Assembly: GCA_947167715.1 (NCBI GenBank)
Contig: CAMVJD010000013.1
Coordinates: 1-64,000, forward strand
Reading direction: 5' to 3'
DNA length: 64,000 nucleotides
Origin: an uncultured Eubacteriaceae bacterium
GTDB lineage: Bacteria; Bacillota; Clostridia; Lachnospirales; CAG-274
Both the position numbers and the translations under genes were made by a program. This document shows positions 44,123 to 52,690 of the stretch, piece after piece (position 1 is the stretch's first letter; each line of letters begins with the position of its first letter). The notes under the pieces are model-generated. The model was not told where the DNA came from. It ran no database searches and was given only the letters and a program-made list of their open reading frames with translations.

Positions 44123-47100
44123 ATATCACCCCATATTTCCTTTAAAGCTTTTATAACACTATAATCATTGTCATGAAATGGATCCCTGTAATGCTCGGAG
44201 CTTTCTTTTTCCTCATCATAGCCTAAATCCGCTTTTACACCATGTTTGAATACATAATCGGTTCCCAATAAGATTAACACTTCCCCGGTTATTGCACCGG
44301 GTGCGATGGCTATTATATTGTCTGTTATACCAGCACTATTTTTTTTGATATCTGCAGATAAATTTGTATATTCTGCGTGAAAAATCACTTCTGCAGCAAA
44401 AGAATTAAATGATGTGTTTCCGGTTCTTGTTGCTAATATAGCCTGCTTTTCTGATAGCGAAAGATTAGAACTATCACTTATTTTTATACAACAATTTTTT
44501 TCATCATAAATATCGTCCAAAGTTTTTAAAAATTCTGTAATGCGGCTATTTTTGTTGTCTATTAACTTTATCGTGTTATTCTGGCTTAAATCGTTTTCAA
44601 CAACCTTTTCTATATACATATTCGCGAGTAAGTAATTTGCTTCACAAGTAAGACTTGCAAAATACTGTGCTATATTTCTATTGTAGGTGTAAGGGGTTGC
44701 ATTTCCCTCAGCTAAATCAGTAAGAATGTTATACATTGTATCTTGATTTTTAGTAGGATCCTCCAACATATCAATAAATACTTCTTCGTCAAACGAAATA
44801 AACGGTATTGCTACGCCTACCATTTTATTTTCTTCATTTTTTTCATTTTTTATTAATGGCCTGAGTTTTATTATGCTAACTTCTTTACCATCATTTGTAG
44901 AATATAAATACCAGTCCTTAAAATCGACAGCATCGTACTTCTTAAACTCCCTGTTTTCATCCAATTCTAACGATTTAATTTTATCTATACCATATTTTTC
45001 TAAAATTTTTGATAAAGGAACATTAATTATTGAAAATCCATCTTTTGTAAAAATTATATCATTAAAAGTAATTTTTTTATCACGAATTAATTTTGAAAAC
45101 AAATCATCGCTATAAAGGTAGAAATTATTTGATAATTTTTGTTCCGAAGTTTCCCCCTCGTCGGTAGTAACTTCAACTGTATATAAATTATCGCATTCTA
45201 ATGATACAGTAATTAATTGACTGTGTTTATTATCAAACGCTGCTGATAATGATTCTATAATGGTATCATTATGTTTTATGTTTACTTTTAAATTTTTGGC
45301 TTCATAGTCGGTAACCGAAATATGGACATATCTTTGAGTTTCTGTAATATATTTCCCAGGGTTCCAATCAATACGAATTTTATCATAGTCTGTTTTGTCA
45401 ATATTTCTTGTTTCGACAAATTCATCATAACCATCAGCTGTTATTATGACTTTGTATTTAACCGATGATAAATCTACACCCTCTTTTACACGTATTTCCC
45501 AAAAAACGCCATTCCTCTGTTTCCCTTGTATTTTATCAATACATTTTGTCGCGTCTGCTGAAGTAAAGTCTTCCAAAAATTCGATGTTTTCAGGATTATC
45601 AAAGGTGATTGTGGCTTTGATATTCTTCATACTGAAATTTTTGTAATTATATACACCTGCCGAAATAGAAAATGCTCGTTCACCCCTTATTTCGGGAACC
45701 AAATATGAATCACTAACAGAAGCCTTAAGTGTAGTTTTATAATAATCAGGGTCGGCAACAATAAAATCCTGTGCTTTTGTTACGGAAGAAATCTCATTTT
45801 TAAGGTTATCTGCCCTAAATACTGCCATACACTTAAGTTTCTCCATATCAACAGTATCGTCAACGAGGATTTTCCAAGTTTTTTCAGCAAAAAGGCTCGG
45901 AAGGATATGCTTTACTTCCGTTTTCGATCCATCGATTACCATTACACCCAAAGATGAGGGGTCGGTAATTGTAAATTCATCTTCTGTAGGATTTTCTTCA
46001 TCACCGTAATAGAACCTGATATCAAAGCCATAATTCATAAGGCGGTCAAATGTATTATTCTGTGCATAAGCCGAGAAATAATATGCCCTGCCGTTACTAT
46101 ACGGCTCCGTATCGGGAAATACTATTGTTGTAGTCACATTAACATCGGGGTTTTTATTGGTCTTTAACGGGTCGGGATCAACATTATCCTCGATTTCATC
46201 TCCGTCGGAATCCTTCTCTATCGGGTTGGAAACCATCCTGAATAAACCGCCTCGTTCCTCGCAGAGAACAATTTCTTTTCCGTCGGGGATATGGTCACCA
46301 TCCATATCTTTTTCTTTTGGCGAAGTAAAGAAAAGATTACCGTTTGACAGACGCATTCCCAAATATTCGTATACATCATACAAGTCATCTTTATCTTTGT
46401 TTGTTGTATCAAGTGTATTTGACGGAATAAAGTACCTTTCTTCATCAATAAGATATCCGGGGTCGTCTAAATTAATATCATCATAAAACGGCAAATATCC
46501 TTTTGTTCCATCCGGCTCGTATCCGAAATTATAGCTTGAAGATATACGGCTTGTGTATACCCTATCCCAATCATACGGAGCAAGAACACGTCTTGAGTCG
46601 TCGCCCGAAACCTGCCAAAGACCTGTTTCGCCCATTTGAAGTGTCGAAAAATACCTGTGAGGAATTTTTAATGTAGTTCCATTCTTCAAGTTGTAAACAG
46701 CAGTAGCTTTCAATGCGTAAAGGTTTTGATTTTTAGCCAAAGCTGTAATATCGGATTGAGAAACTTTGAGAATTTTTGAAGCCTCTGCAACGGTTACAAC
46801 CTTACCGTTCCACTCCGAATTACAAGGAGCATCATCCAAAATGTAATCGGGAATATCGGTAATGGCAGTTTTATATTCCTCTATATTGCACATCGGCAGC
46901 GAGCAGAAATGATTGGTCGAGAAAGAAACTGTACCGTTCTCAATATCGACAACGGCATTTTTATCCTCATAAAGACCTGTTGTTTCATCATAGGACAAAA
47001 CACCAAGTTTTGCTGCTGTTGCATCATCCACCAATGATTTATCATAGTGATATGTAATATTGGCGTTATCGAATGAAGTATAGCAAGTAATATCTATCGG

Positions 47101-48576
47101 TGCCCCTACCAAACCAACAAGGTCTGATGTATAGTTATCAACGCCCAAAACATTTGTAACTTGCAGATTATCGGCTATATTGCCGCACATATTTATTTCA
47201 ACATCAACACCCGTGAGTTCGGGGCGTTCCTCGCAGGTTATATCAACGTGCTTGGTTTGAAGAACCTTTTCGTCCGCATCGCATACGGTATTATTATCTG
47301 TATCGTACAAAAGCGGGTCAAAGCCGAGCAATACGTCATCGCCATCGCTTAACGTATCTGTATCGGTATCCCAAAGAATCGGGTCTGTGCCATATTGATT
47401 TACTTCATCAAAATCGGATAATGTATCAAGGTCACTATCTTCTTTTAACGGGTTTGTGCCGTAGGTCACTTCCTCAAGGAAAGTAAGCCCGTCTGTGTCG
47501 TGGTCTTCATCGCAGTCCGCAATTTCATCGCCGTCACTATCGGGGATAAGAGGGTCGGTCAAACCGTATATCTTTTCATAATAATCGCTGATTTTATCAT
47601 CATCGGTATCTTCCTTGTGAATATCCGTACCTATATGAAGCTCGAATATGTCGGGAAGTCCGTCATAATCGCTGTCTATGCTGTAATCAACAACATCTTC
47701 AATATCATCTTCTTTGCTTTCGGTCGTACTTTCGCTGTTGTTGACCGAAGATGTCGTTATTTCTGTCGTTGCCTCTGTTGTAGTTTTATTTGTGACCACA
47801 GAAACGGGTATTGAAGCGTTTTTGTTGCTGTATAAAACAAAATTTTGAGGCTCTCCGTTTAAATCGTGTCCTAAAAATCCTATTGTTAAAGAGCTGTTCG
47901 GAGCAATAACTGAATTATAGTCGGCATTCGATATGGAATAATGATTATTTTCGTTTTTGTCGATCGCCGCATTCCATATAGTGTCTATCTTGGCATCATA
48001 ATCAAACTCCAAGTGCCAGCCTTCCAAATTTTTGTCGGTATTGTTTGTAATGACTATTTCGGCATTATAGCCTGTCTGCCAGTCATTAGTCAATCTATAT
48101 TCTACGGAATAATCATCTTTGGAATTTTCCGAAGCTGCAGAAGTTAAATCTGTCGCTGTCGGCAGATGTATCTCTCCGTCAAGTGCAGCGGTAAAGCCAA
48201 AGCTAACGCTTTCCTTAGGCTGTATATTTGCATTATAACCTGCATTTTTTACCGTATAAATGTTATCTTCCTTGTTTACTATTTGAGCGTTCCAAATATT
48301 TGTTATCTCGTGAGGGAGCTGAAAACGTATCTCCCAGCCCTCAACCTTGCTGTCGCTCGTGTTTGTTAAGGTCACGTTCCCGTTAAAGCCGGTTTCCCAT
48401 TGTCCGGTGACCTCATAGTTTACATCAAGCGCACCGCTTGATGCAACATAATCTGTATCGCCTGTTCCCGACTCTTGCGTTAATTGGGTATTTTCCGCCG
48501 CATATACATTTGAAGGAATGTATGATGTCAGCATCGAAAGAGCTAAGAACAAGGAAACAAAATTCCTTTTTTTCAT
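44119..48576 (-). CDS. Giant secreted protein with two CBM2-like domains and thrombospondin type 3 repeats
   Basis: 1,485 residues. Signal peptide (1-26, ending NVYAAEN); two CBM2-like modules at about 48-133 and 154-250, each with the W...GF/GY...N..GW...W spacing of cellulose-binding family 2; a Thr/Ser linker (about 260-290); calcium-binding TSP3 repeats at about 300-437 (DSDYDGLPDIFE, DTDTDTLSDGDD); a beta region; a second short TSP3 cluster (KDMDGDHIPDG, KDSDGDEIEDN); further beta domains; and a helical C-terminus with few recognisable motifs. No enzyme domain, dockerin or LPXTG was seen. It follows agrB by 110 bases. Possible roles are adhesin, matrix protein or contact-dependent effector; the sequence does not decide. 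Confidence 0.8.
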   Translation of the reverse strand: MKKRNFVSLFLALSMLTSYIPSNVYAAENTQLTQESGTGDTDYVASSGALDVNYEVTGQWETGFNGNVTLTNTSDSKVEGWEIRFQLPHEITNIWNAQIVNKEDNIYTVKNAGYNANIQPKESVSFGFTAALDGEIHLPTATDLTSAASENSKDDYSVEYRLTNDWQTGYNAEIVITNNTDKNLEGWHLEFDYDAKIDTIWNAAIDKNENNHYSISNADYNSVIAPNSSLTIGFLGHDLNGEPQNFVLYSNKNASIPVSVVTNKTTTEATTEITTSSVNNSESTTESKEDDIEDVVDYSIDSDYDGLPDIFELHIGTDIHKEDTDDDKISDYYEKIYGLTDPLIPDSDGDEIADCDEDHDTDGLTFLEEVTYGTNPLKEDSDLDTLSDFDEVNQYGTDPILWDTDTDTLSDGDDVLLGFDPLLYDTDNNTVCDADEKVLQTKHVDITCEERPELTGVDVEINMCGNIADNLQVTNVLGVDNYTSDLVGLVGAPIDITCYTSFDNANITYHYDKSLVDDATAAKLGVLSYDETTGLYEDKNAVVDIENGTVSFSTNHFCSLPMCNIEEYKTAITDIPDYILDDAPCNSEWNGKVVTVAEASKILKVSQSDITALAKNQNLYALKATAVYNLKNGTTLKIPHRYFSTLQMGETGLWQVSGDDSRRVLAPYDWDRVYTSRISSSYNFGYEPDGTKGYLPFYDDINLDDPGYLIDEERYFIPSNTLDTTNKDKDDLYDVYEYLGMRLSNGNLFFTSPKEKDMDGDHIPDGKEIVLCEERGGLFRMVSNPIEKDSDGDEIEDNVDPDPLKTNKNPDVNVTTTIVFPDTEPYSNGRAYYFSAYAQNNTFDRLMNYGFDIRFYYGDEENPTEDEFTITDPSSLGVMVIDGSKTEVKHILPSLFAEKTWKILVDDTVDMEKLKCMAVFRADNLKNEISSVTKAQDFIVADPDYYKTTLKASVSDSYLVPEIRGERAFSISAGVYNYKNFSMKNIKATITFDNPENIEFLEDFTSADATKCIDKIQGKQRNGVFWEIRVKEGVDLSSVKYKVIITADGYDEFVETRNIDKTDYDKIRIDWNPGKYITETQRYVHISVTDYEAKNLKVNIKHNDTIIESLSAAFDNKHSQLITVSLECDNLYTVEVTTDEGETSEQKLSNNFYLYSDDLFSKLIRDKKITFNDIIFTKDGFSIINVPLSKILEKYGIDKIKSLELDENREFKKYDAVDFKDWYLYSTNDGKEVSIIKLRPLIKNEKNEENKMVGVAIPFISFDEEVFIDMLEDPTKNQDTMYNILTDLAEGNATPYTYNRNIAQYFASLTCEANYLLANMYIEKVVENDLSQNNTIKLIDNKNSRITEFLKTLDDIYDEKNCCIKISDSSNLSLSEKQAILATRTGNTSFNSFAAEVIFHAEYTNLSADIKKNSAGITDNIIAIAPGAITGEVLILLGTDYVFKHGVKADLGYDEEKESSEHYRDPFHDNDYSVIKALKEIWGDI

Positions 48577-48686
48577 TATAAATCCTCCCTAATAATTTTT
48601 CAATACTTTTTATAAAATAATTTCATTATATGAAAAAAATTTATTATTATATCATCCCCTAGCTTTTTTGTTTATAGATGATGCGC

Positions 48687-49259
48687 TTATCCTTTCAGAA
48701 AACTCTTAAAATCTCCTATAATAACAAGCAAAAACTCTATAAACATACTTGAAATGCACAATTTCGCAAATTTGAATAACCCAAAATGAAACAAAATGGT
48801 GCAGATTACAACATCAACCATTATTAGCGTCATTATTACCCTTTTATATGCTGCTTTTTCGTTAGCGGATAACATTTTATGTTTATTCTGCACAGGAGCC
48901 AAAAGCGAAATAATAATCGCCGACATAAAACCTATAAAACAAAAGACACCTATATTTTTAATACAGATAGGTATATACACGCCGAATAAAACACACAGGC
49001 AAGAAGAAATATAACAACTGATAGAATTATCAAAATGAAATCCTCCCGCATATTTTCTTAAAGGTATGAAAAAAAGCAGAAAAGCACAGGTTTCTATAAG
49101 TTTATTTGTTATAATTCCCAAAAACAAGAATGTGATCAGCATAAAAGCGTTCAATATAAGCCGCCGTAATCCGTATGCAAACGCATCCCTGTCTTCCAAT
49201 CTTATTTTATTATTTCGTATAAAAAAATCAGCTGCTTTATAGCTCAATGAATCAATCAT
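48687..49259 (-). CDS. agrB: Accessory gene regulator protein B (peptide processing and export)
   Basis: 190 residues with about six membrane helices. The AgrB signature RKYAGGFHFDNSISC supplies the catalytic His75 and Cys82, spaced seven apart as in the family. It cleaves the AgrD C-terminal tail, forms the thiolactone and exports the peptide. The ATG overlaps the agrD stop by 8 bases, so the two are coupled. The helices SCLCVLFGVYIPIC and later parts are Cys-rich compared with staphylococcal AgrB. Confidence 0.93.
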   Translation of the reverse strand: MIDSLSYKAADFFIRNNKIRLEDRDAFAYGLRRLILNAFMLITFLFLGIITNKLIETCAFLLFFIPLRKYAGGFHFDNSISCYISSCLCVLFGVYIPICIKNIGVFCFIGFMSAIIISLLAPVQNKHKMLSANEKAAYKRVIMTLIMVDVVICTILFHFGLFKFAKLCISSMFIEFLLVIIGDFKSFLKG

Positions 49260-49431
49260 ACTTCTTAAACTTATTGCAGCTTTCAGGGAGTTCAGGCTGG
49301 CCTAACAGATAACAGCAGGTACTGTTGCAGTCCATAATAACAACAGCAAATGTTATTGCGGCGATAATGTTGCTATGCCTTAAAGCACAATCCTTAATGG
49401 TTCCCAAGAGTTTTTTGAAATTTTTTTGCAT
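49252..49431 (-). CDS. agrD: AgrD-type autoinducing peptide precursor
   Basis: 59 residues: amphipathic N-terminal helix (MQKNFKKLLGTIKD), a hydrophobic stretch (IIAAITFAVVIM), the Cys-rich core DCNSTCCYLL, and the conserved acidic tail GQPELPESCNKFKKYD that AgrB removes. By analogy with clostridial precursors the cut is before GQPELP, and a five-residue ring CCYLL (or four, CYLL) would be formed; the exact ring and N-terminal trim are inference. The ATG at 49431 follows AAAGGAGG; a longer frame to 49467 would place its start codon within the -10 box and is rejected. Confidence 0.88.
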   Translation of the reverse strand: MQKNFKKLLGTIKDCALRHSNIIAAITFAVVIMDCNSTCCYLLGQPELPESCNKFKKYD

Positions 49432-49461
49432 AATAAATGCCTCCTTTATTTTTTCGATGTC

Positions 49462-49495
49462 GGTCATTATATCACAATTTTAATTTTATGACCGT
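49462..49495 (-). promoter_or_regulatory. agrDB promoter within a 7-bp dyad
   Basis: A consensus TATAAT lies at 49,467-49,472 (minus strand). Seventeen bases upstream is a poor -35, CGGTCA (49,490-49,495). Perfect arms CGGTCAT (49,462-49,468) and ATGACCG (49,489-49,495) bracket both boxes. A weak -35 fits activator-dependence; the dyad is a candidate protein site. AgrA-type direct repeats were not firmly recognised. Confidence 0.5.
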
Positions 49496-49571
49496 TTTAT
49501 GTAAAAATAGTCGAGTTGATGTAACTTTCTAAAACTTTTTGACAAAAAATTAACAATGAGGGCGTAAAAAA

Positions 49572-49607
49572 AGCTCTGCAAATTGTTTTCTCACAATTTA
49601 CAGAGCC
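49572..49607 (-). terminator. Terminator between agrC and agrD
   Basis: GCTCTGTAAATTGT pairs with ACAATTTGCAGAGC (one mismatch) around GAGAAA, with TTTTTTT after it on the minus strand. It starts four bases after the agrC stop and splits the agr locus into two transcription units. Confidence 0.85.
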
Positions 49608-49610
49608 TTT

Positions 49611-50876
49611 TTAAATTTGACTTATTGTGTTGCATATCAATATTTTAACGGTAAATATACCGTTATCTATGATATAATCAATATTACCTCCATACTTATT
49701 AACGACTTCCTCAATATTTTTGATACCATACCCGTGATTACGCTTATCCTTTTTAGTTGTAATAAATCTATTCCCCTTTTTAATTATTTCTCCCGAATAA
49801 GAGTTAGAAAACCTAATATGTAATGCTTTCAGTTTATATTTTATACTTACTTCAAGAGTTTTTTCTTCCGTCTTTTGGAGGGCATTTAATGCATTGTCTA
49901 GCAGATTTCCAATTAAAATACTTACGTCATAATCGGGGATAAATAGTTCGTCGGGGATAGTTATGTCTATATTCATATTTATATCCGATAATCTGCCTAA
50001 TTTATAATTAAAAATATTATCAACAATTTTGTTCCCACTTTTCACTATATTTGAAGTGCAACTAATATTTTTCACAAATTCATCAATATATTCCTCCGCT
50101 TTTTTTAAATCACCTTCATGAATATAGCTTTTTACTGTAAGAGAATGATTTTTATAATCGTGACGTGTACTTGCGACCTTTTCGTTATTTTCCTGTATCA
50201 TCCTAAGCTGCTCTTTATAATATTTGTATTCTCTGTTTATCATATCTTGTTCATGTAGTCTCTTGTAAGCATTTGTGACAAGCATTAAAATAAAGAATAC
50301 TGAAACATTTATCATTAACAAAATAACTATAGCCGAAATAATCATCGCGGAAACGTTATAGCTGTCAAGTATGATTTTACATACATACAAGCTACCAAAA
50401 GGTATTATAAGCAAAAATATTTTGTATTTTAATTCAATATCATCGTATAAATCTCTCTTGAATACAAATCTTAAAATTTCTTCAATTATAAAGAAAACAA
50501 CATCTATACTCAAAAATGATAGAAGCATAGTTTGTTCTTTTGGTAAAGAAAAATTTAATACAACAAAATATACTCCTCCTTCGCATAGCATATTAATTAT
50601 ATACCCTGCTATAAAGCTAAACAACCTGTGAAACACAGTTCCATAATACGAAAATGTAAAAATAATATACATTATCAAATTAACTAATAGATTTATATTA
50701 GGATTGTCAGTTAAAATGTAAACAAAACTATTTATTATAATATAGGATAATATCAATAATCGCCTGCATTTTTTATCAAATCGTTCCTCGCTAAAAAACA
50801 AACTCCCTAACCTGCATACAATAATTATCCTTGCAGCATTATATAGCAAATAGGCGAGGCTCATTGTTATATTCAT
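49611..50876 (-). CDS. agrC: AgrC-like sensor histidine kinase (GHKL)
   Basis: 421 residues. Six or seven membrane helices (to about 200), a coiled linker, the phospho-acceptor His239 in ASTRHDYKNHS, typical of the HPK10 family, and a GHKL ATPase domain with ILIGNLLDNALNAL and GYGIKNIEEVVNKYGG. It should detect the AgrD-derived cyclic peptide and phosphorylate AgrA. It starts five bases after the agrA stop. Terminator follows, so agrDB is a separate unit. Confidence 0.9.
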   Translation of the reverse strand: MNITMSLAYLLYNAARIIIVCRLGSLFFSEERFDKKCRRLLILSYIIINSFVYILTDNPNINLLVNLIMYIIFTFSYYGTVFHRLFSFIAGYIINMLCEGGVYFVVLNFSLPKEQTMLLSFLSIDVVFFIIEEILRFVFKRDLYDDIELKYKIFLLIIPFGSLYVCKIILDSYNVSAMIISAIVILLMINVSVFFILMLVTNAYKRLHEQDMINREYKYYKEQLRMIQENNEKVASTRHDYKNHSLTVKSYIHEGDLKKAEEYIDEFVKNISCTSNIVKSGNKIVDNIFNYKLGRLSDINMNIDITIPDELFIPDYDVSILIGNLLDNALNALQKTEEKTLEVSIKYKLKALHIRFSNSYSGEIIKKGNRFITTKKDKRNHGYGIKNIEEVVNKYGGNIDYIIDNGIFTVKILICNTISQI

Positions 50877-50880
50877 ATAT

Positions 50881-51576
50881 TTACAAATCCTCCATATATT
50901 CCCTTACTGCATTTCTTTGTGATTGGCTTATTTTTAGAACGGTATCATTGGTAAGTGTAACATCATTGTAAGCATAAGCCTTTATATAATTGGCATTAAC
51001 GATATAAGACTTATGTATCAAGATAAAGCCATTAAGTTTACTAAGCTCCTCAAAGTCCTTGTATGTTTCATACTTTTCCGTTTTCGTTATAACATATATT
51101 TTACGGCGTTCTCTGTAAAAATAGAGAATATCTTTACATAAAATAATATTTGTTTGAAAACCGACTTTGACTTTTATAAACATATCTTCCTTATTTGCCA
51201 CTCTAAAATAAGCATTAAATATTCTCTCTATCTTTTCTTCTGTTATCGGTTTTTCAATAAAATCTAAAGGTCTGCTTGCAAAAAGTTCCTTTGCATATTT
51301 ATTGTAAGCTGAAACATAGGCAATACAAGTAGTTTGATTATCTAATGCATCTCTTAAATAGTTTCCTATATCATTTCCATACTCCGAGTTTCCCAATTCT
51401 ATATCCATAAAAATCAAATTATAATATTCACCCGATTTTATATTGTCTAAAAGTTCTTTTCCAGATAAAAACACATCCGCTTCAATAATGATCTGCTGTC
51501 TGCGTTTATATTTCTCGATCATATTGAATAAATCTTTGCATAATTGCTCGTTATCGTCACAAATAGCCACTTTCAT
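50881..51576 (-). CDS. agrA: AgrA-like LytTR response regulator
   Basis: 231 residues. Receiver domain with D7/D8 and phospho-acceptor D58 in LIFMDIELGN, Lys in FIEKPITEEK, then a LytTR DNA-binding domain (about 130-231, with FYRERRKIYVITKTEKYET and LIHKSYIVNANYI). The pair agrA-agrC is the reverse order of Staphylococcus (agrBDCA). It has its own promoter 60 bases upstream. Targets are presumably agrDB and neighbouring secreted-protein genes; this is inference. Confidence 0.9.
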   Translation of the reverse strand: MKVAICDDNEQLCKDLFNMIEKYKRRQQIIIEADVFLSGKELLDNIKSGEYYNLIFMDIELGNSEYGNDIGNYLRDALDNQTTCIAYVSAYNKYAKELFASRPLDFIEKPITEEKIERIFNAYFRVANKEDMFIKVKVGFQTNIILCKDILYFYRERRKIYVITKTEKYETYKDFEELSKLNGFILIHKSYIVNANYIKAYAYNDVTLTNDTVLKISQSQRNAVREYMEDL

Positions 51577-51636
51577 TATAAAAACCTCCTCATAGCCGTA
51601 CTATTGTCAGGTCTTCATTTTTCCCTATTTATCTAC

Positions 51637-51665
51637 ATTATACAATAAATATATCGACAATACAA
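51637..51665 (-). promoter_or_regulatory. Sigma-A promoter of agrA-agrC
   Basis: TTGTAT (51660-51665) and TATAAT (51637-51642) on the minus strand with a 17-base spacer. Confidence 0.65.
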
Positions 51666-51781
51666 TGAAGTTTTGACCTAAACAACAGTATTTTACAAAA
51701 ATTTGTTTATAATTGCATATATTTCTCAGTTAGCTGAGCATATTGGAACATATCGTCCTGTACCAATAAAACAGCACAATT

Positions 51782-51926
51782 ACTCCGACAACGTATACCT
51801 TATAAGCAGTTGATTTTTTTGTATATCACGCACAATTTTATTATTAATATTATAATAAAAAATTGGTAAATAGTCAATATAAACAGTATAGCGTTTGTTG
51901 TAGAAATGCCACTCCGATAATGTATG
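51782..51926. repeat. Two diverged 16-base repeats upstream of the small recombinase gene
   Basis: ACTCCGACAACGTATA at 51,782 and ACTCCGATAATGTATG at 51,911 agree at 13 of 16 positions and lie 129 bases apart in the otherwise gene-free stretch 51,666-52,030. Their place just before a resolvase-type recombinase gene makes recombinase subsites or an old duplication possible. Confidence 0.35.
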
Positions 51927-52030
51927 ATTTATCCCCACTAATTTTTGCGTTTGTTTCTGTGCATATATTATTCTTATATCGTAAATAAGGCTATTTGCCT
52001 AATATTTTACGAAAGAAGGAATTATATTTT

Positions 52031-52645
52031 ATGATGTACGGCTACGCACGCATCTCAGCCAAAGACCAAAATGAGATAAGGCAGCTTATTTCTTTATGGG
52101 ATTTTGGCATTACTAACGACCGCATTTATACGGATCGTCAAAGCGGAAAGGATTTTAACCGCACAGAATATCAAAAAATTATCAGACGCTTAAAGCGTGG
52201 GGATGTTCTCGTTGTGAAAAGCATTGACCGACTGGGCAGAAATTACAACGAGATATTGGAACAATGGCAGCATATAACAAAAACCGTCAAGGCTGATATT
52301 GTTGTCCTTGATATACCTATCCTTGACACAAGGCAGCACAAAGACCTTATAGGTACGCTTATTTCGGACATCGTGCTTCAGCTTTTAAGCTATGTTGCAC
52401 AAAACGAGCGTGAAAATATCAGACAACGCCAAGCGGAAGGCATTGCGGCAGCCAAAGCGAGGGGTGTACATTTTGGCAGAAGTCAGCGTTATTTTCCAGA
52501 AAACTACTTTTATCTCTATGAAAAATTCAAAAGGAAAGAGATACGGCAAGGACAGATGATAGCAGAGATAGGTTGTTGCGACAGTACATATTATCGTATG
52601 CTAAAGACTTTTAAAAAGATGTATAATGATAAGTACGGCAAATAA
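52031..52645 (+). CDS. Small serine recombinase (resolvase/invertase family)
   Basis: 204 residues. N-terminal catalytic domain with YARISAKDQN (nucleophile Ser9), DRQSGKDFNRTEYQ, LVVKSIDRLGRN, the E-helix ISDIVLQLLSYVAQNERENIRQRQAEGI, and a C-terminal helix-turn-helix region (AAKARGVHFGRSQRY to the end). Such enzymes resolve or invert DNA. It lies at the left of the mobilizable element and may serve the element or an inversion; no partner sites were proven. The ATG at 52031 follows AGAAGGA; the upstream frame to 51995 has no ribosome site. Confidence 0.9.
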   Translation: MMYGYARISAKDQNEIRQLISLWDFGITNDRIYTDRQSGKDFNRTEYQKIIRRLKRGDVLVVKSIDRLGRNYNEILEQWQHITKTVKADIVVLDIPILDTRQHKDLIGTLISDIVLQLLSYVAQNERENIRQRQAEGIAAAKARGVHFGRSQRYFPENYFYLYEKFKRKEIRQGQMIAEIGCCDSTYYRMLKTFKKMYNDKYGK

Positions 52646-52646
52646 G

Positions 52647-52680
52647 CAAGAACGGCAAGCGTGCAGGCTTGCCGTTCTTG
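52647..52680. terminator. Shared terminator between recombinase and STAND genes
   Basis: A perfect 14-bp stem (CAAGAACGGCAAGC with GCTTGCCGTTCTTG) around GTGCAG between convergent genes. The following T content is modest on both sides. Confidence 0.75.
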
Positions 52681-52690
52681 TATACATATA

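Noticed and set aside
49467..49611. AgrA-type direct repeats (AAAAGTTTTAG and AAAGTTACATC) upstream of agrD
   Set aside because: They are only 11 bases apart and poorly conserved, unlike the about 21-base spacing of LytTR sites.
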